Positions 33,560 through 45,963 of a stretch of DNA of 64,000 nucleotides are shown here, piece after piece; positions within the stretch are counted from its first letter, which is position 1; every line of letters begins with the position of its first letter. Below the pieces are notes generated by a model. It saw only the letters and a program-made list of their open reading frames with translations, did not search any database and had not been told where the DNA came from. Source of the DNA: Steinernema hermaphroditum (Eukaryota > Nematoda > Chromadorea > Rhabditida > Steinernematidae); assembly GCA_030435675.1 (NCBI GenBank), contig CM059623.1:13548092-13612091 (forward strand), given 5' to 3'. The translations under genes and the position numbers were made by a program.

Positions 33560-36064
33560 GCAACATGGGCGACCGCTATTTCGCTACGTATGTTCAGGAT
33601 CTTGAACAGGTTAGCCAACCTCTCGCCTGTCCAGTGAGCAAAGCTCCAAATTTCAGGATCCGTTCGACGCCACCGATTTCGTTGAGCGTCTCGCGTGGCG
33701 CATTACGGGAACAACGGACAATATCGACGCCGTCCACCTGAAGAACAAATTCGAAGATGAGATCGCCAGCTTGCAAATGCTGAGCGAGCAGTTCCAGAGC
33801 AAGATTAATACGGTTGAAGCGCAAGTCAGCCGTGAGAAGCAAGAGTACCTGACAGTCCTACAAGCGCAACAGGACCGGAATTCGACGGTGTTGGACAAAT
33901 TGAAACAGCTCGATGGAACGATGCAGACGGTTTCCACAAGCGTTGTCCATCTCGGTGATCAACTGGAAAGCGTTCATGCTCCCCGTGCTCGGGCGTACGA
34001 AGCGCTCCAGCTGATAAAACATTTTGACGAGTTTCTTGCCGACCAGCCACTTAGCTCTGCCATCTTCACTGATCCCGATCAGGTTAGCTTTGCTCCTAGA
34101 CGGCGCACCTCACCTAAACAACGCATTTAGTTGCTTGAATCTGCCGAAATGATCCAGAAGCTGTATTCAATATCCCAGGAGCTCGCGAAGGACAAGTTTT
34201 TGAACGTGCAACTCCGAATCGCCCATAAATACGAAGAAATCGAACGGCTCATGATCGAAGAATTTGTCAAAGCCCATCAAAATGGCGATCGCAGGAAGAT
34301 GAAGGACGTCGCTGCCATTTTGTCAGAATTCAAAGTGAACCCGGCTTTTCGGTACTAAACGTTACACTCGAACGATTTAGGGATATACCGCCTGCCTGGA
34401 TGCATTTGTCGAACATATGCAATACGGAGCGTTTCGAAGTACCGATGTGTTCGGCGACGTTCTCACGCTTTGCGAGAAAACGTATCCGATGTTGGAGGAG
34501 ATCTTCCCTAATCCGCAGCAAGTCATGGCGAAGCTGATTCTGAACCTGTTCCAAGGGAAACTGAAGGATGCGGTCAGCATGAAACTCGAGGATGCGAACG
34601 GCGATTCTGAGATCTATCTCACGAACCTGTACGAACTGTACATGAAGTGCGGAAATCCGTTTTTTTTGCTTATAACTGTTGGTTGTTTAGAACGCAGAAG
34701 TTGATAGGTTCACTGAAGAAGTTCACAAACGACTCTGAATTCTTGCCCATGCTCTCACGTTCCGTGTTTAGTTCGTATCTGAACATGTACGTCGAGAACG
34801 AACGAGCACATATCACCGAGCAGTGCAGATCCATCCTGCAGCGGTTCTATGAGTCTAAAGGGCATCAGAAGAAACAGTTCACTGGTCTTCAGGAGCTCAA
34901 GAGAGGCATCCAAGCTCGGTTGCTTACGGTAGAGAACTATGGCGGGGAGACGTTCCTTTCTGAAGAAGTTGCTATAAACATCCTGCAGGAATTTAAAAAC
35001 GCGTTCATGAGATGTGCTGCTGTAAGTGTTGCCAATTGCTAGCGCCGATGTTAATGTATTCATAGATGGTCGGGAAGAAGGATGCGCCAAAATTTACCGA
35101 TAAGCTGTTTGACCTGATGTTGAAGTATCTGTACAAGGAGCACGTCGAATATGCCATCGAATTAGCGTTGAGTAGCATCCAGCTGTCGGAGTCGAAAAGC
35201 GAACCTCCTGCATATTTCTTCCCTGTTGTACAGCAAACAGCCGCTATAACACATTTGTTCGTCAAGCAGTTCGACGATTCCATCATGCCTCTCGTGGAGT
35301 AGGTTCAAATTTGCTAACTGGCAAGCTTGATCGTTTCAGAGGTACTGCCGTAGAAAAATCTTGCGTTTCTAAACGCGACTCCACACTGCAACAAATGGAA
35401 AGTCTCATGGATTCTGGAATCGAACGCCAACTGAACTCGCTGCTCTCGTACGTCCGCTACATTCTCCAAAACGACCAAAAGCGATCTGATTTCAAGCCGG
35501 AAATCCCAACTAGTCACATATCCTGCACGCCGGTACGAACTCTGAACAGCTCTTATAATGTCTCGGCTCTTTGAAGGCATGTTCGACCGTTGTCCGCTTT
35601 GTTGCCCGGCAAGTTGATCTCATCAGAGATTCCGTGGACGGAGAGAACCTCGGATGCATCCTAAATGAGTTCGGCGACCGTCTTTACAACGTTATCCTGG
35701 TGCAGATCCGCAGTTTTACGTATAACACTACAGGTGCTCTGCTGCTAATGTATGATATTAACGAGTACAGGTATGAGTCTGTGTAGTTTTGACTTGGTCA
35801 CGAGATGAAACTTTCAGGAAGTGCGTGGAGAAGTGGGGAATGATGCCGGCCATCAAGAAATTCGACGCCCTGAAGAGCTTAACAAATTTGCTCATCGTAG
35901 AGCCGAACAACCTTGCTGAAGCCGCCTCCTCTCTCGTGAGTTGCCAACCCTATTTCATGCTAATCCTGTCCTTCCAGAGTGATATCGATCGTGCGATGGT
36001 CAACAGCTTCATTCAACTTCGGGGAGATTACAAGTCTGTGAAACCGTACATACCATTCTTCTGA
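33556..36064 (+). CDS. sec-10: Exocyst complex subunit Sec10 (EXOC5)
   Basis: Exons 33556-33609, 33657-34082, 34131-34334, 34381-34646, 34691-35021, 35066-35298, 35340-35532, 35577-35770, 35818-35935, 35978-36064 give 701 residues (human EXOC5 has 708). Sec10 is a rod-shaped subunit of the octameric exocyst that tethers secretory vesicles to the plasma membrane. Matches extend along the whole length: the N-terminal coiled coil, VVHLGDQLESVHAPRARAYE, LIKHFDEFLADQ, EFKGYTACLDAFVEHMQYGA, LTNLYELYMK, SILQRFYESKGHQKKQF, GETFLSEEVAINILQE and the C-terminal LIVEPNNLAEAASSL, SFIQLRGDYKSVKPYIPFF. All introns but one are under 60 nt. Confidence 0.95.
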
Positions 36065-36461
36065 TCGCCTAATGACGTCATGTGCTTATGTAAATACATG
36101 GATAATCATATTGCTTGGTTTTAGTATTAAATTGTTATTAAATTTGATGTGTTTGATTGCTTGTCTAAACACGCTTCGCAAGTTGGTCTGGTGAGGAACT
36201 CGCAGCACACCGCGGTACTTTGAAAAGATGCACCTTAGTTATTCTATAAGGAATACTGTAGATTTCCGGCAATTGCTGATGGAAAAAATCCAAACGCACA
36301 TTCTCGATATCTTGCTCGGTATCTCCTGCAGACTGGTTGCTGTTCCACACTTTCGAATGCTGCTTCGCTTTTCCAACTTTCTTATTTTTTGAAAAGGGTT
36401 CTGAGTTGTCCGGTAGATAGAGTCGACAGAATTTACTTATGAGTGTTCTCCGTTTCAGACG
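36065..36461. other. Spacer before the repeat-protein gene
   Basis: 3' end of Sec10 and an AT-rich leader ending in CCGTTTCAG three bases before the next ATG. No gene. Confidence 0.4.
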
Positions 36462-37581
36462 ATGCCAATCGACGGAGATTCAGTGGCCGGTTGCATCGCC
36501 GAATCGCTCGCTTCCGTGCTTTTGTTTACGAAGAACGCAGCAGCCCGAGAACGAATCTACACGGGTTTCGGCGTTGACAACAAAAACGACTTTGCCCAGA
36601 AAGTTGCTGGGCTGATGGACAAGCGCATAGAGCGAATGAAAAGAGAGGATGAGTCCAATAATGATAATAGGTGTGTCGATCTGGCTTTTTTTGTTATTAT
36701 AGTTCATTGTTCTAGGTCCATTCTGGTCATCAGAAACGAGTACGAAAGAGCGGCTGAGCTTTCTGGTGCCTCTAGGACACTAGCGAAAGCCGAAGAAGAC
36801 CACGACTGGGATTCCAGCGATAAGGGCTCCGCGAATGACTTCATCATGTTCTCGTCCGACTCGGAAGCACCAAGTGCAAGGGACAAAACGATTGGTTTTT
36901 CCACAGATGATGATCGGACTCTACACGACCGTGACTACACGATGTTCTCGTCCGACTCGGAAGCGCCGTCTGCGAGGGACAAGACGATCAGTTTTTCGAC
37001 AGATGATGACCGGACTCTGCACGACTATCAGAGTGAACAAACGAGCAGTGTAGATAAGTCGAGGAGCGAGATCCAGTGCGTTGATTTGGTATGATGATGA
37101 ACATTACAGTTTACTTTTATAGGTCCGTTTCGGTCACCAGAGAGAGGAGGGTCTGTAGCGTCCCGAAAGTCAGCGAAGAAAGCCATGATTCACTTCAGGA
37201 GGTCTGCACACACGATTACACGATGTTCTCGTCCGACTCGGAAGCGCCGCCTGCACGGGACAATACGATTGGCTTTTCGACAGACGATGACCGAAGCGAA
37301 CGAATAGGAGGAGTGAAAGAGTTCAGGAACGACACCAGGTACCTTGATCATCCAATGCCAACTTTACTGCTTGCTGCAGATTCATCGAAGGAGAGAACAG
37401 TAGAGCAGCGAAGGTTTTCGACGTCGAAGAAAGTCACGATTGGGATTCAGTTGAGGAGGCCTCCACACACGACTACACGATGTTCTCTTCCGACTCAGAA
37501 GCGCCGTCTGCGAGGGACAAAACGGTTGGTTTCTCGACAGATGATGATCGGACTCTACACGACTATGGGAGCGATACATAA
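36462..37581 (+). CDS. Acidic repeat protein with exon-encoded repeats, function unknown
   Basis: Exons 36462-36670, 36716-37075, 37123-37338, 37380-37581 give 328 residues. A non-repetitive head of about 70 residues (SVAGCIAESLASVLLFTKNA, then IERMKREDESNNDN) is followed by a disordered acidic region built from four copies of a block of about 32 residues whose core is MFSSDSEAPSARDKT and then GFSTDDDRTLHD. Two copies are adjacent in exon 2, one is in exon 3 and one in exon 4. All internal introns are phase 2, so exons 2 and 3 could be gained or lost without breaking the frame. The Ser/Asp-rich cores suggest casein-kinase-2-type phosphorylation, an inference. The ATG follows TTTCAGACG. I recognise no homologous family. 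Confidence 0.75.
36832..37023 (+). repeat. 96-bp coding tandem repeat, two adjacent units
   Basis: Two head-to-tail units within exon 2 (about 36832-36927 and 36928-37023) are almost identical in DNA as well as protein (GATGTTCTCGTCCGACTCGG in three of the four copies). Further single units lie at about 37213-37300 and 37468-37563. Confidence 0.85.
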
Positions 37582-37723
37582 TTGATGTTTGTTGATCATC
37601 CCCACAACTCATTGATCGAACGATTTACTGATCATCCGCAAAAAAAATATTGTATGAGATTGATGAAGATAACAAGATACGAGTTAACAAAAGACTCTGT
37701 ACAATGGTGAAGACGTACGCTCT

Positions 37724-39974
37724 TCAGTTGAAGTCGCGCGACATCTGACGGGTTTTCCTTTCAGCGTTGTAATGGCGCAGTTCGCAGTCGGCGGGGTTGG
37801 CTTTGTCGTTGCGGAGCTGGACACTTCGGTTATCCTTCTCGAAGTTTTCAACCTGAAACAGGAGTTTCCGAATAGACCGAACCCTAGGATTTGCAGGCGA
37901 GAAATGAACACCACAGACGGTCTTTGTCTAGTCAATGTGTCACTTCTGTCACGCAAAAGATTGATCTAGTTTCCAGTTCATTTTCAGCTTCCACAGCGAT
38001 GGCAAGCGGTTACACTCTCTATGCACTGACCTGAACCATGAGATTGGACTCGGGATTCATGTGAATCCCGGTGATCTCGTTGAAGATCTCACACGCGCTG
38101 GGAAGTGTAGGTGTGCCAATGCGCTGGAAGAAGTCGACGACATTCTCGATATCGCGAACGAGGTAGTGAAGTGCACGAGGATGCGAGATATCCATTGCTT
38201 GGGAGACGTCGATAACGTACACGGTACCGTCTTTGTAGAGCAGATTGAATTCGCTCAAATCGCCGTGCACGAGGTCGCAGTCGTTGAACATCCGATGCAT
38301 GATCTGAATGAAAGGCGATCGTAAACCTCATTGATACTTTTAAACCTACAGATTTCACTTGACCGAATGCGTCGCACATATCAGCTTCGTCGCTCCACTC
38401 GATATTCTTCAGTTTCGGGGAAGGCTTTCCGTTCTCGCCGATGAGGCTCATGAGCATGACGTGCTTCTTGATGTGGATCGGTTCGGGACATGGCAGTCCT
38501 TTCCGCTTGAGGCTATACGATGTAATCATGAAATGTACGCTCTTACGCTCGACTATTACCGATGCAGATTCATGTACTCTTTCTCGGCCCAAACACGCAA
38601 CACTTTCCGAGGGTTCTTGAAGCGGAAATCGTCCTTGACGTATTCAGAACGGTTCTTGAATTCCTTCAGCGTTGTCTTGTAAACTTTAACCGCGAAATGC
38701 TCTTCGCCATCGCCACTGGATCCACCCTCGCTAATAGGGCGTTTGATGCCGTGCAAAACGGCAGATTCCTATGAGGACTCTGAGGTGACTACGGTACAAG
38801 GAAGCGCTCACTTTTCCCGTGGCAATTATTCCTTCGACGGCGTCGAAGTCGGCGTTATTGATCCACTTGAAGAGGATGAGACGTGTCACGGCGTCCATGG
38901 AAGACTCGTGCACAGCCTTCTCGGCCTTATCCTTGACGCGGACGTGTCGCTTCTGGTCGGTCTTACTGTAGCTGCGAAGTGAGTTGTAGACCTTGTCCGT
39001 GAGCTTCGAGCCAACGAAGTCTCCGGTTGGGAAGTCGACCGGCAGCTGCATCGCCTTGCTGCTGTTCCGCTCCCCGGCGAGGTCCTTGTCGTGCTTGGTG
39101 ATCATCTTGCCTCCGCTGTCCCGAACGTAGCCGCAAGCCGGGAACTCGTCTCTCTCGCGCTTTGCGTACAGAAGATGCGTAGCCCACTCACGGAACTCTT
39201 CGTCGTCATCGCCTTCGCTTTCTTCACTCTCATCGCCGGGGGCGTCGCGATAGTGAGGACGCGGGATGCTCGCTGAAAAATAGGAGGTAAACACACATCT
39301 AATATCGACAACATTTTACTTGTAAAACTGAAGCCTAGGCCTTCGGACGAGCACGACGAATTGCGATTGCGGCTACGCGCTTCTGCTCGCGCCGCGTCCA
39401 CCGAGTTGGCGAATTCGTATTCGTGATCGAATTCCCGTTGCAGCTGGCGGGCCAGTTCTTCGTCGTTTGTGCAGTCTGCGATCACAAAGCTCTCTCCGTT
39501 GGAGTCGACCATCAATTCACGGGCGAAGTCGTGGGTGGCTGCGGCCAGTTCATGCTATAGGAGATGCTTTTATAACGTATAGCAATCTCAAAAGTCTTTG
39601 CGGTGATAATATGTCTAGACGATTAGACAAGAGCTGTTGTTCTTTTGTTTAAGTTGTCCAAACTTCGGAGATTAGAAAGTGGGGTGTGTTGTCCAGACTA
39701 GACTTGTGTACTACTGCTACTTGTCTGATGTCTAGACAATACGATCTACATTTCTGTCTGAACTAGTACACATTGCCTAGAGTCGGAACTCCAGCCAGTG
39801 AACAGCCTACTCAGGTTGATGTCTAGACAGCTGCAAAACCAGACAAACCTTGTCTAACTCCTCCGCTAAAGTCTCACTCATGATATCCGTAAGCGACTGG
39901 GGTTGAAGCGGAACCCCGCCTCCTGCTCCTCCCCAAGCAGGTCCGGGCTTGACGTTCCAAGGACTGGAACTCAT
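37724..39974 (-). CDS. riok-3: RIO-family protein kinase/ATPase RIOK3
   Basis: Exons 39974-39849, 39554-39320, 39272-38812, 38768-38560, 38512-38359, 38303-38031, 37852-37724 give 528 residues (human RIOK3 has 519). RIO kinases act as ATPase switches in pre-40S ribosome maturation in the cytoplasm. The N-terminus has the RIOK3-type helix SLTDIMSETLAEELDK and DCTNDEELARQLQREFDHEY. The RIO domain shows the flexible P-loop (ATGKESAVLHGIKR), the ATP-binding lysine (FAVKVYKTTLKEFKNR), YVKDDFRF, WAEKEYMNL, the catalytic loop LVHGDLSEFNLLY (HGD where most have HAD) and the metal-binding IDVSQ. The best match to RIOK3 over RIOK1 is KTTLKEFKNR. It lies tail-to-tail with the repeat-protein gene, 142 bp apart. 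Confidence 0.93.
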
Positions 39975-40278
39975 TGTTGATGTTAGCGGTGCCCGGTTAA
40001 CCCTAAACGGACAATGAAAACACCTGAACATGCGTTCCACAGTTGATATAGCACGGTCACAGAACCATAACGATCGTGTCGGATCGCAATAAACTCTTTA
40101 ATCGACAACATACATCTACGATTAGACTTAATATAACTTAAGAACATCCCACACACCATTCCATCTTTTCGGTTACTAGGATCCCCTAGCGGAGTGCACG
40201 CGAAGAGAGAAGAGACAGAAAAGAAAGACCTCTATCGGCAACGGAATCATTTCAAAAAGTGGTGTTAGATCAGAGTAA

Positions 40279-42096
40279 TTAGTCGTTAAGCAAATCCCAG
40301 GCGTCGTCATCCCACGCTCGCTCCTTCGGTGCCTCCTTCTTCGTCGGCACAGGCCGCGGCTTCGATGTGGCAGGTTTCACATCATCACCGGAGAAGTCGA
40401 TCAGCGGCGGAGTGACTTCCTTCTTCATCGTAGTGGCAGGAGCCGGCTTCGGGCGTGGACTCTTTGCGACGGCTTTCTTGGCAGGTTTTTGGGCGGACGG
40501 TGCAGCAGCGAAACTTTCTTCTGAAGATGCATGACGATTCATATGCATAAGAAAAGTACGGTGACGGTACCTTGAGCAGGTGCGAATGAGCCACCTGCAC
40601 CTTGATATCCGCTAGATTCTTGGAAGAAGCCTTTGTTCGTGCCACCTTCAGGGGTGTTCAGATCTTCATACTGGCTGAAAGGTGCATTGCTGTTATTCGA
40701 TAGATAATTGGCGTACTGTCTAGACAGATAGCTGCGCAAACTCTACGTCAAAGTCGCCCACACTGTCTGAATATCAAGTGTAGACTGCAGCACACATTTT
40801 ACTGCACTGTGTAGAAGGTAGGTTAGCCTACACAGACAGAGACGCAATGGGTCAGAAACAACCGACCCAAAATGAACGGTTTTGTTGTTTATAGACAGTT
40901 TTCACATCTTCAGACAGTCTGCAACTGCCAATAAGAGACTGGTTTCAGGCAAAGAAAGAGAAGACGTCGTGCAGACAGGCTCAACCCCTCCTATCCTTTG
41001 ATCCTTCTCAAAATGAAATCTTTTTTTGTCTACCGACAGCTTTCCCTCTTTCATATAATGGCGACCCTCACCTTTTGCTCTGAGTGAATCCTTGCAGCGA
41101 TGGCGACTTAACGAAGTTAGAGAATCCTCCCCAACCTTTCTGCCCGACTTCGGTGGCCTTCGAAGCAAACGCCCCGAACGTCGAACTCATGCCGCTCATC
41201 AAAGTTCCGTCGTTGACGCGCTCCGAGGCCATCGCCGACATCTCCGCAGCTTTGACACCCGCATGTGACACGGTATCCTTAGCGTATTCGGCCGCTTGCG
41301 TTGCTCCTTTGCTCAGCATGCTCCATCCCATGGATAGAGACGACATCGCCCCAGACAGGAGATCGTTTTCGGCGTTGTTGGAGACGGGAGCAGTGTTTCC
41401 GAATCCTTGATACCGGTTCTCGCCGCTCACGAAAGACGGTTGGCCGCCGTCTCCGCCGCTCTGATATCCTCCACCGCCGCCGCCAGTGTGCCCTCCGTAG
41501 TAGGAAGAGAGATTCGTGGCGCTCTTCGAGTGGTGACCACTGGCGACTTCGCGGTTCGACGCCGAGAGATTCACGGCAGAGTGGCCGCCTCCGCTAAGGG
41601 CTGAAGGAGTGTAATTCCTCGCTGACGACGTTTCAAATCTCCATTCTTTTCCATCGGCTTCAGTGTTGACCTAAATGCACTCTTATTAGATGCATTTCGT
41701 CCTAAATTACCTTATCACGAAGAAGCGCCGCAGCTCTGGAATTGTATTTCTGCTGGAGAGTCCAATTGACTTGAAAATCAGGCTGAGATTCAAAGAAATC
41801 TCGCGCCTTCTTGTTGCCTCCGACCTTCATCTTCTCCAGCTCCTTGTCCTTCCACTTGTCCATGGTGACAGAGCGCACGAAGCTGACATGGACGCCGAGG
41901 CCACGGTGGAGACCCGAACAGTCGAGGCAGATCCATATGCCGTAGGTGCAGCTCGCCCACTGCGGGTTGTTCGCGCCACATTCGAAGCAGTACTGAAAGA
42001 CACTTCTGAGCAAACATTCGATCGATGGGAACGTACGTTATTTTCGTCCACTGGGCGGAGATCTTTTATGATACGACGAGTACGCGGGCTGGCCAT
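40279..42096 (-). CDS. ARFGAP1: ADP-ribosylation factor GTPase-activating protein 1 (ArfGAP1)
   Basis: Exons 42096-42037, 41992-41711, 41670-41072, 40674-40571, 40520-40279 give 428 residues. ArfGAP1 stimulates GTP hydrolysis on Arf1 at the Golgi during COPI coat cycling. The N-terminal ArfGAP domain begins MASPRTRR and has the zinc finger CFECGANNPQW, GIWICLDCSG, followed by HRGLGVHVSFVRS (arginine finger) and MDKWKDKELEKMK. The middle carries Gly/Ser-rich linkers and NRYQGFGNT, then SSLSMGWSMLSKGA and repeated A/S/T-rich amphipathic stretches like the curvature-sensing ALPS helices of the family. The C-terminal WDDDAWDLLND is a coatomer-binding-type W-acidic motif. Confidence 0.93.
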
Positions 42097-43236
42097 CTTT
42101 TTCGAGTTTCGCCGCTAGGGCTTCGGCATCAGCTGGGCGAGAGGCTGCCTGTAGACAAAGAATGTAAATAAAGAATTGGGTGATCTTTGCCCGGGTGTTC
42201 TTCGTCCACGATCAATCGCAAATGCAGTATCTCAAGACGTCTGCGACAGAAATAAGACAGAAAAACAACGCACTTAGCAGAAGATACTGTACCAGAAACT
42301 TTGGTCAGACTGACACCACACAGACAGATGTTTACACTTGGGGTAGAATGCGACAAAACGCGGTCGTTTTCCTTGCAGACAACGTCTCTGTCGTAGACAG
42401 ACAGACAGGGTGTCTAAATGTCATTAAAGCAGAAGAAACTGGCAAAAAATTTGCGAACATGAACAGAGGACTGTGATCGTCCAATCGCAAGCAGAATTTG
42501 CGATTGCACAATCTTGTGAAATATGAAAAACGGATGTCTCCATGCAGAAAAACTTAAGAATTCGACAGCCTGAACGCGGAAGACTCGCGCAATGCGCTAA
42601 ACATCGAAAACGCCATGCAAGCAGCAGATGACGGACGACTCGAACATATGGAGGGGTATCGTGGTCGTCGACGTGGACCTCGTCTGGGGCGCGCTCGACA
42701 GACGGAAGTCGTTCGAGCAGACGTCTGGTCTCGCAGCGCCGCGCCTTTCGAAGAATTTAAATCGCCGCCGTCATCGCGGAGCTAACGTTCGGTTTGGTCG
42801 GTTTCGCTTGCTCTGGACAGGTGACTTGGGAGGTGCTTTTTGATGTTCCCGCTTGAGGGAACACTTTCTGCTGTGAACCATCTATTTTTTGTGCTTATCT
42901 GGGTGCTCTCAGCTGTGGAAATGTGCCGAAATTTGTGTGAACATCGCTGTTCTACTGTTTTGCGTTTATCGTTTGCAGATTTCTATGATTTCGAGATCTA
43001 AATTATCTTTGTGTTGTGTGTGGCAGATTTGGAATTTCTGTGCCATTCCATGTCTTTCTTTCTGACCAACTTTTATCGGTGTTGCACTTTTAATTTAATG
43101 TCCTTGGCTGGAAGACCAGACTTCCAATGCAAAGTGGACTTTGCATCGCATGCGCGAGATTCGGCCGCCATTTCTTTCGCGTTCTGTAATCAAAAAGAGA
43201 TCTGAAAAATTACGTATTTTCAGAGAAATCGCAGCC
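42097..43236. promoter_or_regulatory. Divergent intergenic region ArfGAP1 / Rpn6
   Basis: No gene is supported; must contain both promoters. A GC-richer part (42600-42840) has a 71-codon open frame (42628-42843) without family features. An additional 5' exon of Rpn6 could lie here. Confidence 0.4.
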
Positions 43237-44439
43237 ATGGACATGGAAGTTGATTGCCAAACCGAAAGCCTCCGGGACATGTTCGAGAAGAACCTCCTTG
43301 ATTTCTCCATGGGCAAAGCGAAGGCTGCGAAGCTCGTCCGTGACCTCGTGAACAGCAGCTTAGCAGAAGAAGGCCGTGATGGGGACGCCAAGGTGTCGCT
43401 GGTCATGGAAGCGATCCAGTGGGCCGAACAGCAGAACCTTGCCTTCCTGCGCCAGTCACTCCAGGCGCGCCTCATACGCCTCTACAACGATCTGCAGAGA
43501 TTCACAAGTGCGCTCGAGTTGTGTGAGTGGCCGCGTACTTGAGATGGTTGACAGATCTTCTTGGTTTAGCAACGTCTCTGGTCAAAGAGCTGAAGAAGGT
43601 GGATGATAAGGACCTGCTTGTGGAAGTACAACTTGAAGAGAGCAAGTCATACTACAGTTTGACGAACGTGGCCAAAGCACACTCCTCCCTCACGTCCGCA
43701 CGAACTGTCGCTAACGGAATCTACATGCCCCCACGCATGCAAGCGGCCCTGGACATGCAATCCGGCGTCCTGCATGCCGCTGGCGAACGCGACTTCAAGA
43801 CCGCTTTCTCCTACTTCTTCGAAGCCTTTGAAGGGTACGACTCGGTTGAGGAGAAGCCTGACGCCCTGCGTGCCCTGAAGTACATGCTGCTCTGCAAGGT
43901 TATGTTGGACATCCCCGAAGAGGTACAGTCGCTACTGTCCCAGAAGCTCGCCCTGAAGTACAACGGCCCGGAACTTGAGGCGATGACTGCCATCGCCAGT
44001 GCTGCGAAGAAGCGTTCCTTGGCTGAATTCAACGAGGTATGCCATCCACCTTCAAGCACATCACACTAACTTGGTTCTTTAGGCCTTTGAGAAGTACGAG
44101 ACGGAGCTGAAGGGAGATCTCGTCGTGAAGAAACACTTCAGTTCGCTGAGCGAGACCATGGTTGAGAAGGAACTCACGCGACTCATCGAGCCGTACTCCA
44201 TCGTCGACATCGACCATGTCACCAGTCTTATCGAGCTGCCGAGGGATCGTGTGGAAAAGAAGTTGGCGCAGATGATTCTCGATCAGAAGATTTGCGGAAC
44301 TTTACATCAAGATGAGGGCGCCCTGATCGTTTACGATGTCGCTCCGGCAGACGCAACCTACGAGACGGCAGTTAAAACGATACACGCCATGGGCCAGGTT
44401 GTCGATGGCCTGTACGACTATGCTAAGAAGTTACGTTAA
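43237..44439 (+). CDS. rpn-6: 26S proteasome lid subunit Rpn6 (PSMD11)
   Basis: Exons 43237-43522, 43555-44036, 44083-44439 give 374 residues. Rpn6 clamps the proteasome core to the regulatory particle. The TPR-like solenoid ([84 protein letters not shown]) leads into a C-terminal PCI domain ([39 protein letters not shown]) and ends in LYDYAKKLR. Human PSMD11 is 422 residues; the missing part is at the N-terminus, so either this start is internal and a 5' exon lies upstream of the CAG at 43223, or the nematode protein is short. The first intron is only 32 nt. Confidence 0.9.
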
Positions 44440-44649
44440 GACCCTGTTTAATTTATTTGCGAATTTTCAAGTTAATCATAAATTCTTCTCTGATTTGCTG
44501 TCTACGATCAATGGCGATGAGGTGGGAACGAAGTAGGCGCAAGCCGCCACTCGAGACGATCGGCAAATCCCGATCGGCAATGTTATATTCGTGTTCCTCG
44601 TCCTTTCTTGATCTAGGATTGCTGTTTTCCCTGTTATTTTTCTCCTTGC

Positions 44650-45830
44650 CCCTTCGACAAAATGGTGTCCCAAAATGACCGTTTTGCTACCATCGCTGAT
44701 TAAAAGTGTGGAATGCCGATTCCGGAAATTGAAAAGTTAAGGAAATTCCATTTTTTTCAAGTCCAGAGTTTTGTCAAACACTTTCAAGAGACAGGAGGAA
44801 TCACTGTTTGCCAAATAAGTGGAAGACCGAGAACAGTCCAAAACAGCAAGGACCACAGAAGCCATTTGGAACAAGATCAAGCAGAATCTGGTCATATCCA
44901 TAAGAAAACTGGTCGAATAACAGGGAGTCATTGAGGGATCGCAGAGAAAATTTGTGAAAAGAAAATCGCGGACTCGACTCCTACAAGATGGCATACAGCT
45001 AGCTCTTGGACGATCGAATGAAGGCCGCAAGACAGGACAAGTGTCGGAAGATAAAGGTCGAAGTCCGCGGAGGGAGCATCCAGAAAATCCTGTTCTCGGA
45101 TGAGAAGATTTTCATCGTTGGTCCGGTGCGAAACACCCGGGATCACCGTGAGCGTCTTCCGAAATGCTCTCCCCGCAACGTCACCATCGAAAAGAGCCAT
45201 TTCCCAAAGTCCATCATGGTTTGGCCCGGGGTTTCTGGACTTGGGAACGTAGAGCTCGTTTTCTTCGACGCCAATGAAAAAAAGGTGACCTGCCATGGCG
45301 AGAACTGACGAAACCTGGTTCTGAACGGCGTGGTGAAATCCTGGGCCCTATATCTGTCCCTCGACACCGCATGGACGTTTCAGCAGGACTGGACGCCTGG
45401 CCATGGAGCCAAGGATACCCTTGTCTTGTCACAGCCAACCATGTGAAGGAAGAATGTTGGGTCAAGAGGAAAGATGTTTGGCTGCGACACTCTCCGGTCT
45501 TCAACCCTCTCGACTTCGCTGTTTGGTCAGTCCTAGAGACAAACGTATGCGCTACAAGCCACGATAGTGTGAATTCCCTGGAGCGCTCTCTGAAGACCGC
45601 TTGGAAGGAAATCATGTCAAAAGTCACCGCGGGAATCCTGAAGAAATTCTAGAATCGTCTGAACGCCTTAATCAAACTGTCAAGGAGGGCATTTCGAACA
45701 GAATTCAAGTATGTTGTACAGAATTTCCTGGCCAATCTTATAGTTATGAATTCATTTTGTTTCCTTGTCGTAAATGAAAAGTTATGAGCAGTTTTTCCAC
45801 TTGCAGTATTTATGCCCCACCCAGTATAGG
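44650..45830 (+). mobile_element. Decayed mariner-type transposon
   Basis: Conceptual fragments in several frames follow the order of a Tc1/mariner transposase: an N-terminal helix-turn-helix piece with SGRPRTVQNS, then ILFSDEKIF (first catalytic Asp), SIMVWPGVSGLGNVELVFF, WTFQQDWTPGHGAKDT (second Asp, normally QQDGAPAH), and FNPLDFAVWSVLETNVCA, KKF. Frameshifts and stops between them show it is dead. I could not place the terminal inverted repeats; the boundaries are estimates. A likely 5' end lies near GTGTCCCAAAATGACCG at 44663. Confidence 0.8.
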
Positions 45831-45963
45831 ATATCAGCGAAGCTGTCGAGACAAAAAAAAGCAAAGATCGCAAATCATCTGGTAACTGGTAGAGAAATCA
45901 CTTTGCAGGACGAATTTTACAAATTTAAGTTCGAAGTTCAATCGTGGTTTGACACCTTCAAAC

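Noticed and set aside
38359..39276. Plus-strand open frames opposite RIOK3
   Set aside because: Antisense shadow of a confidently identified gene.
41301..42118. Long plus-strand open frames opposite ArfGAP1
   Set aside because: Antisense shadow of the ArfGAP1 coding exons.
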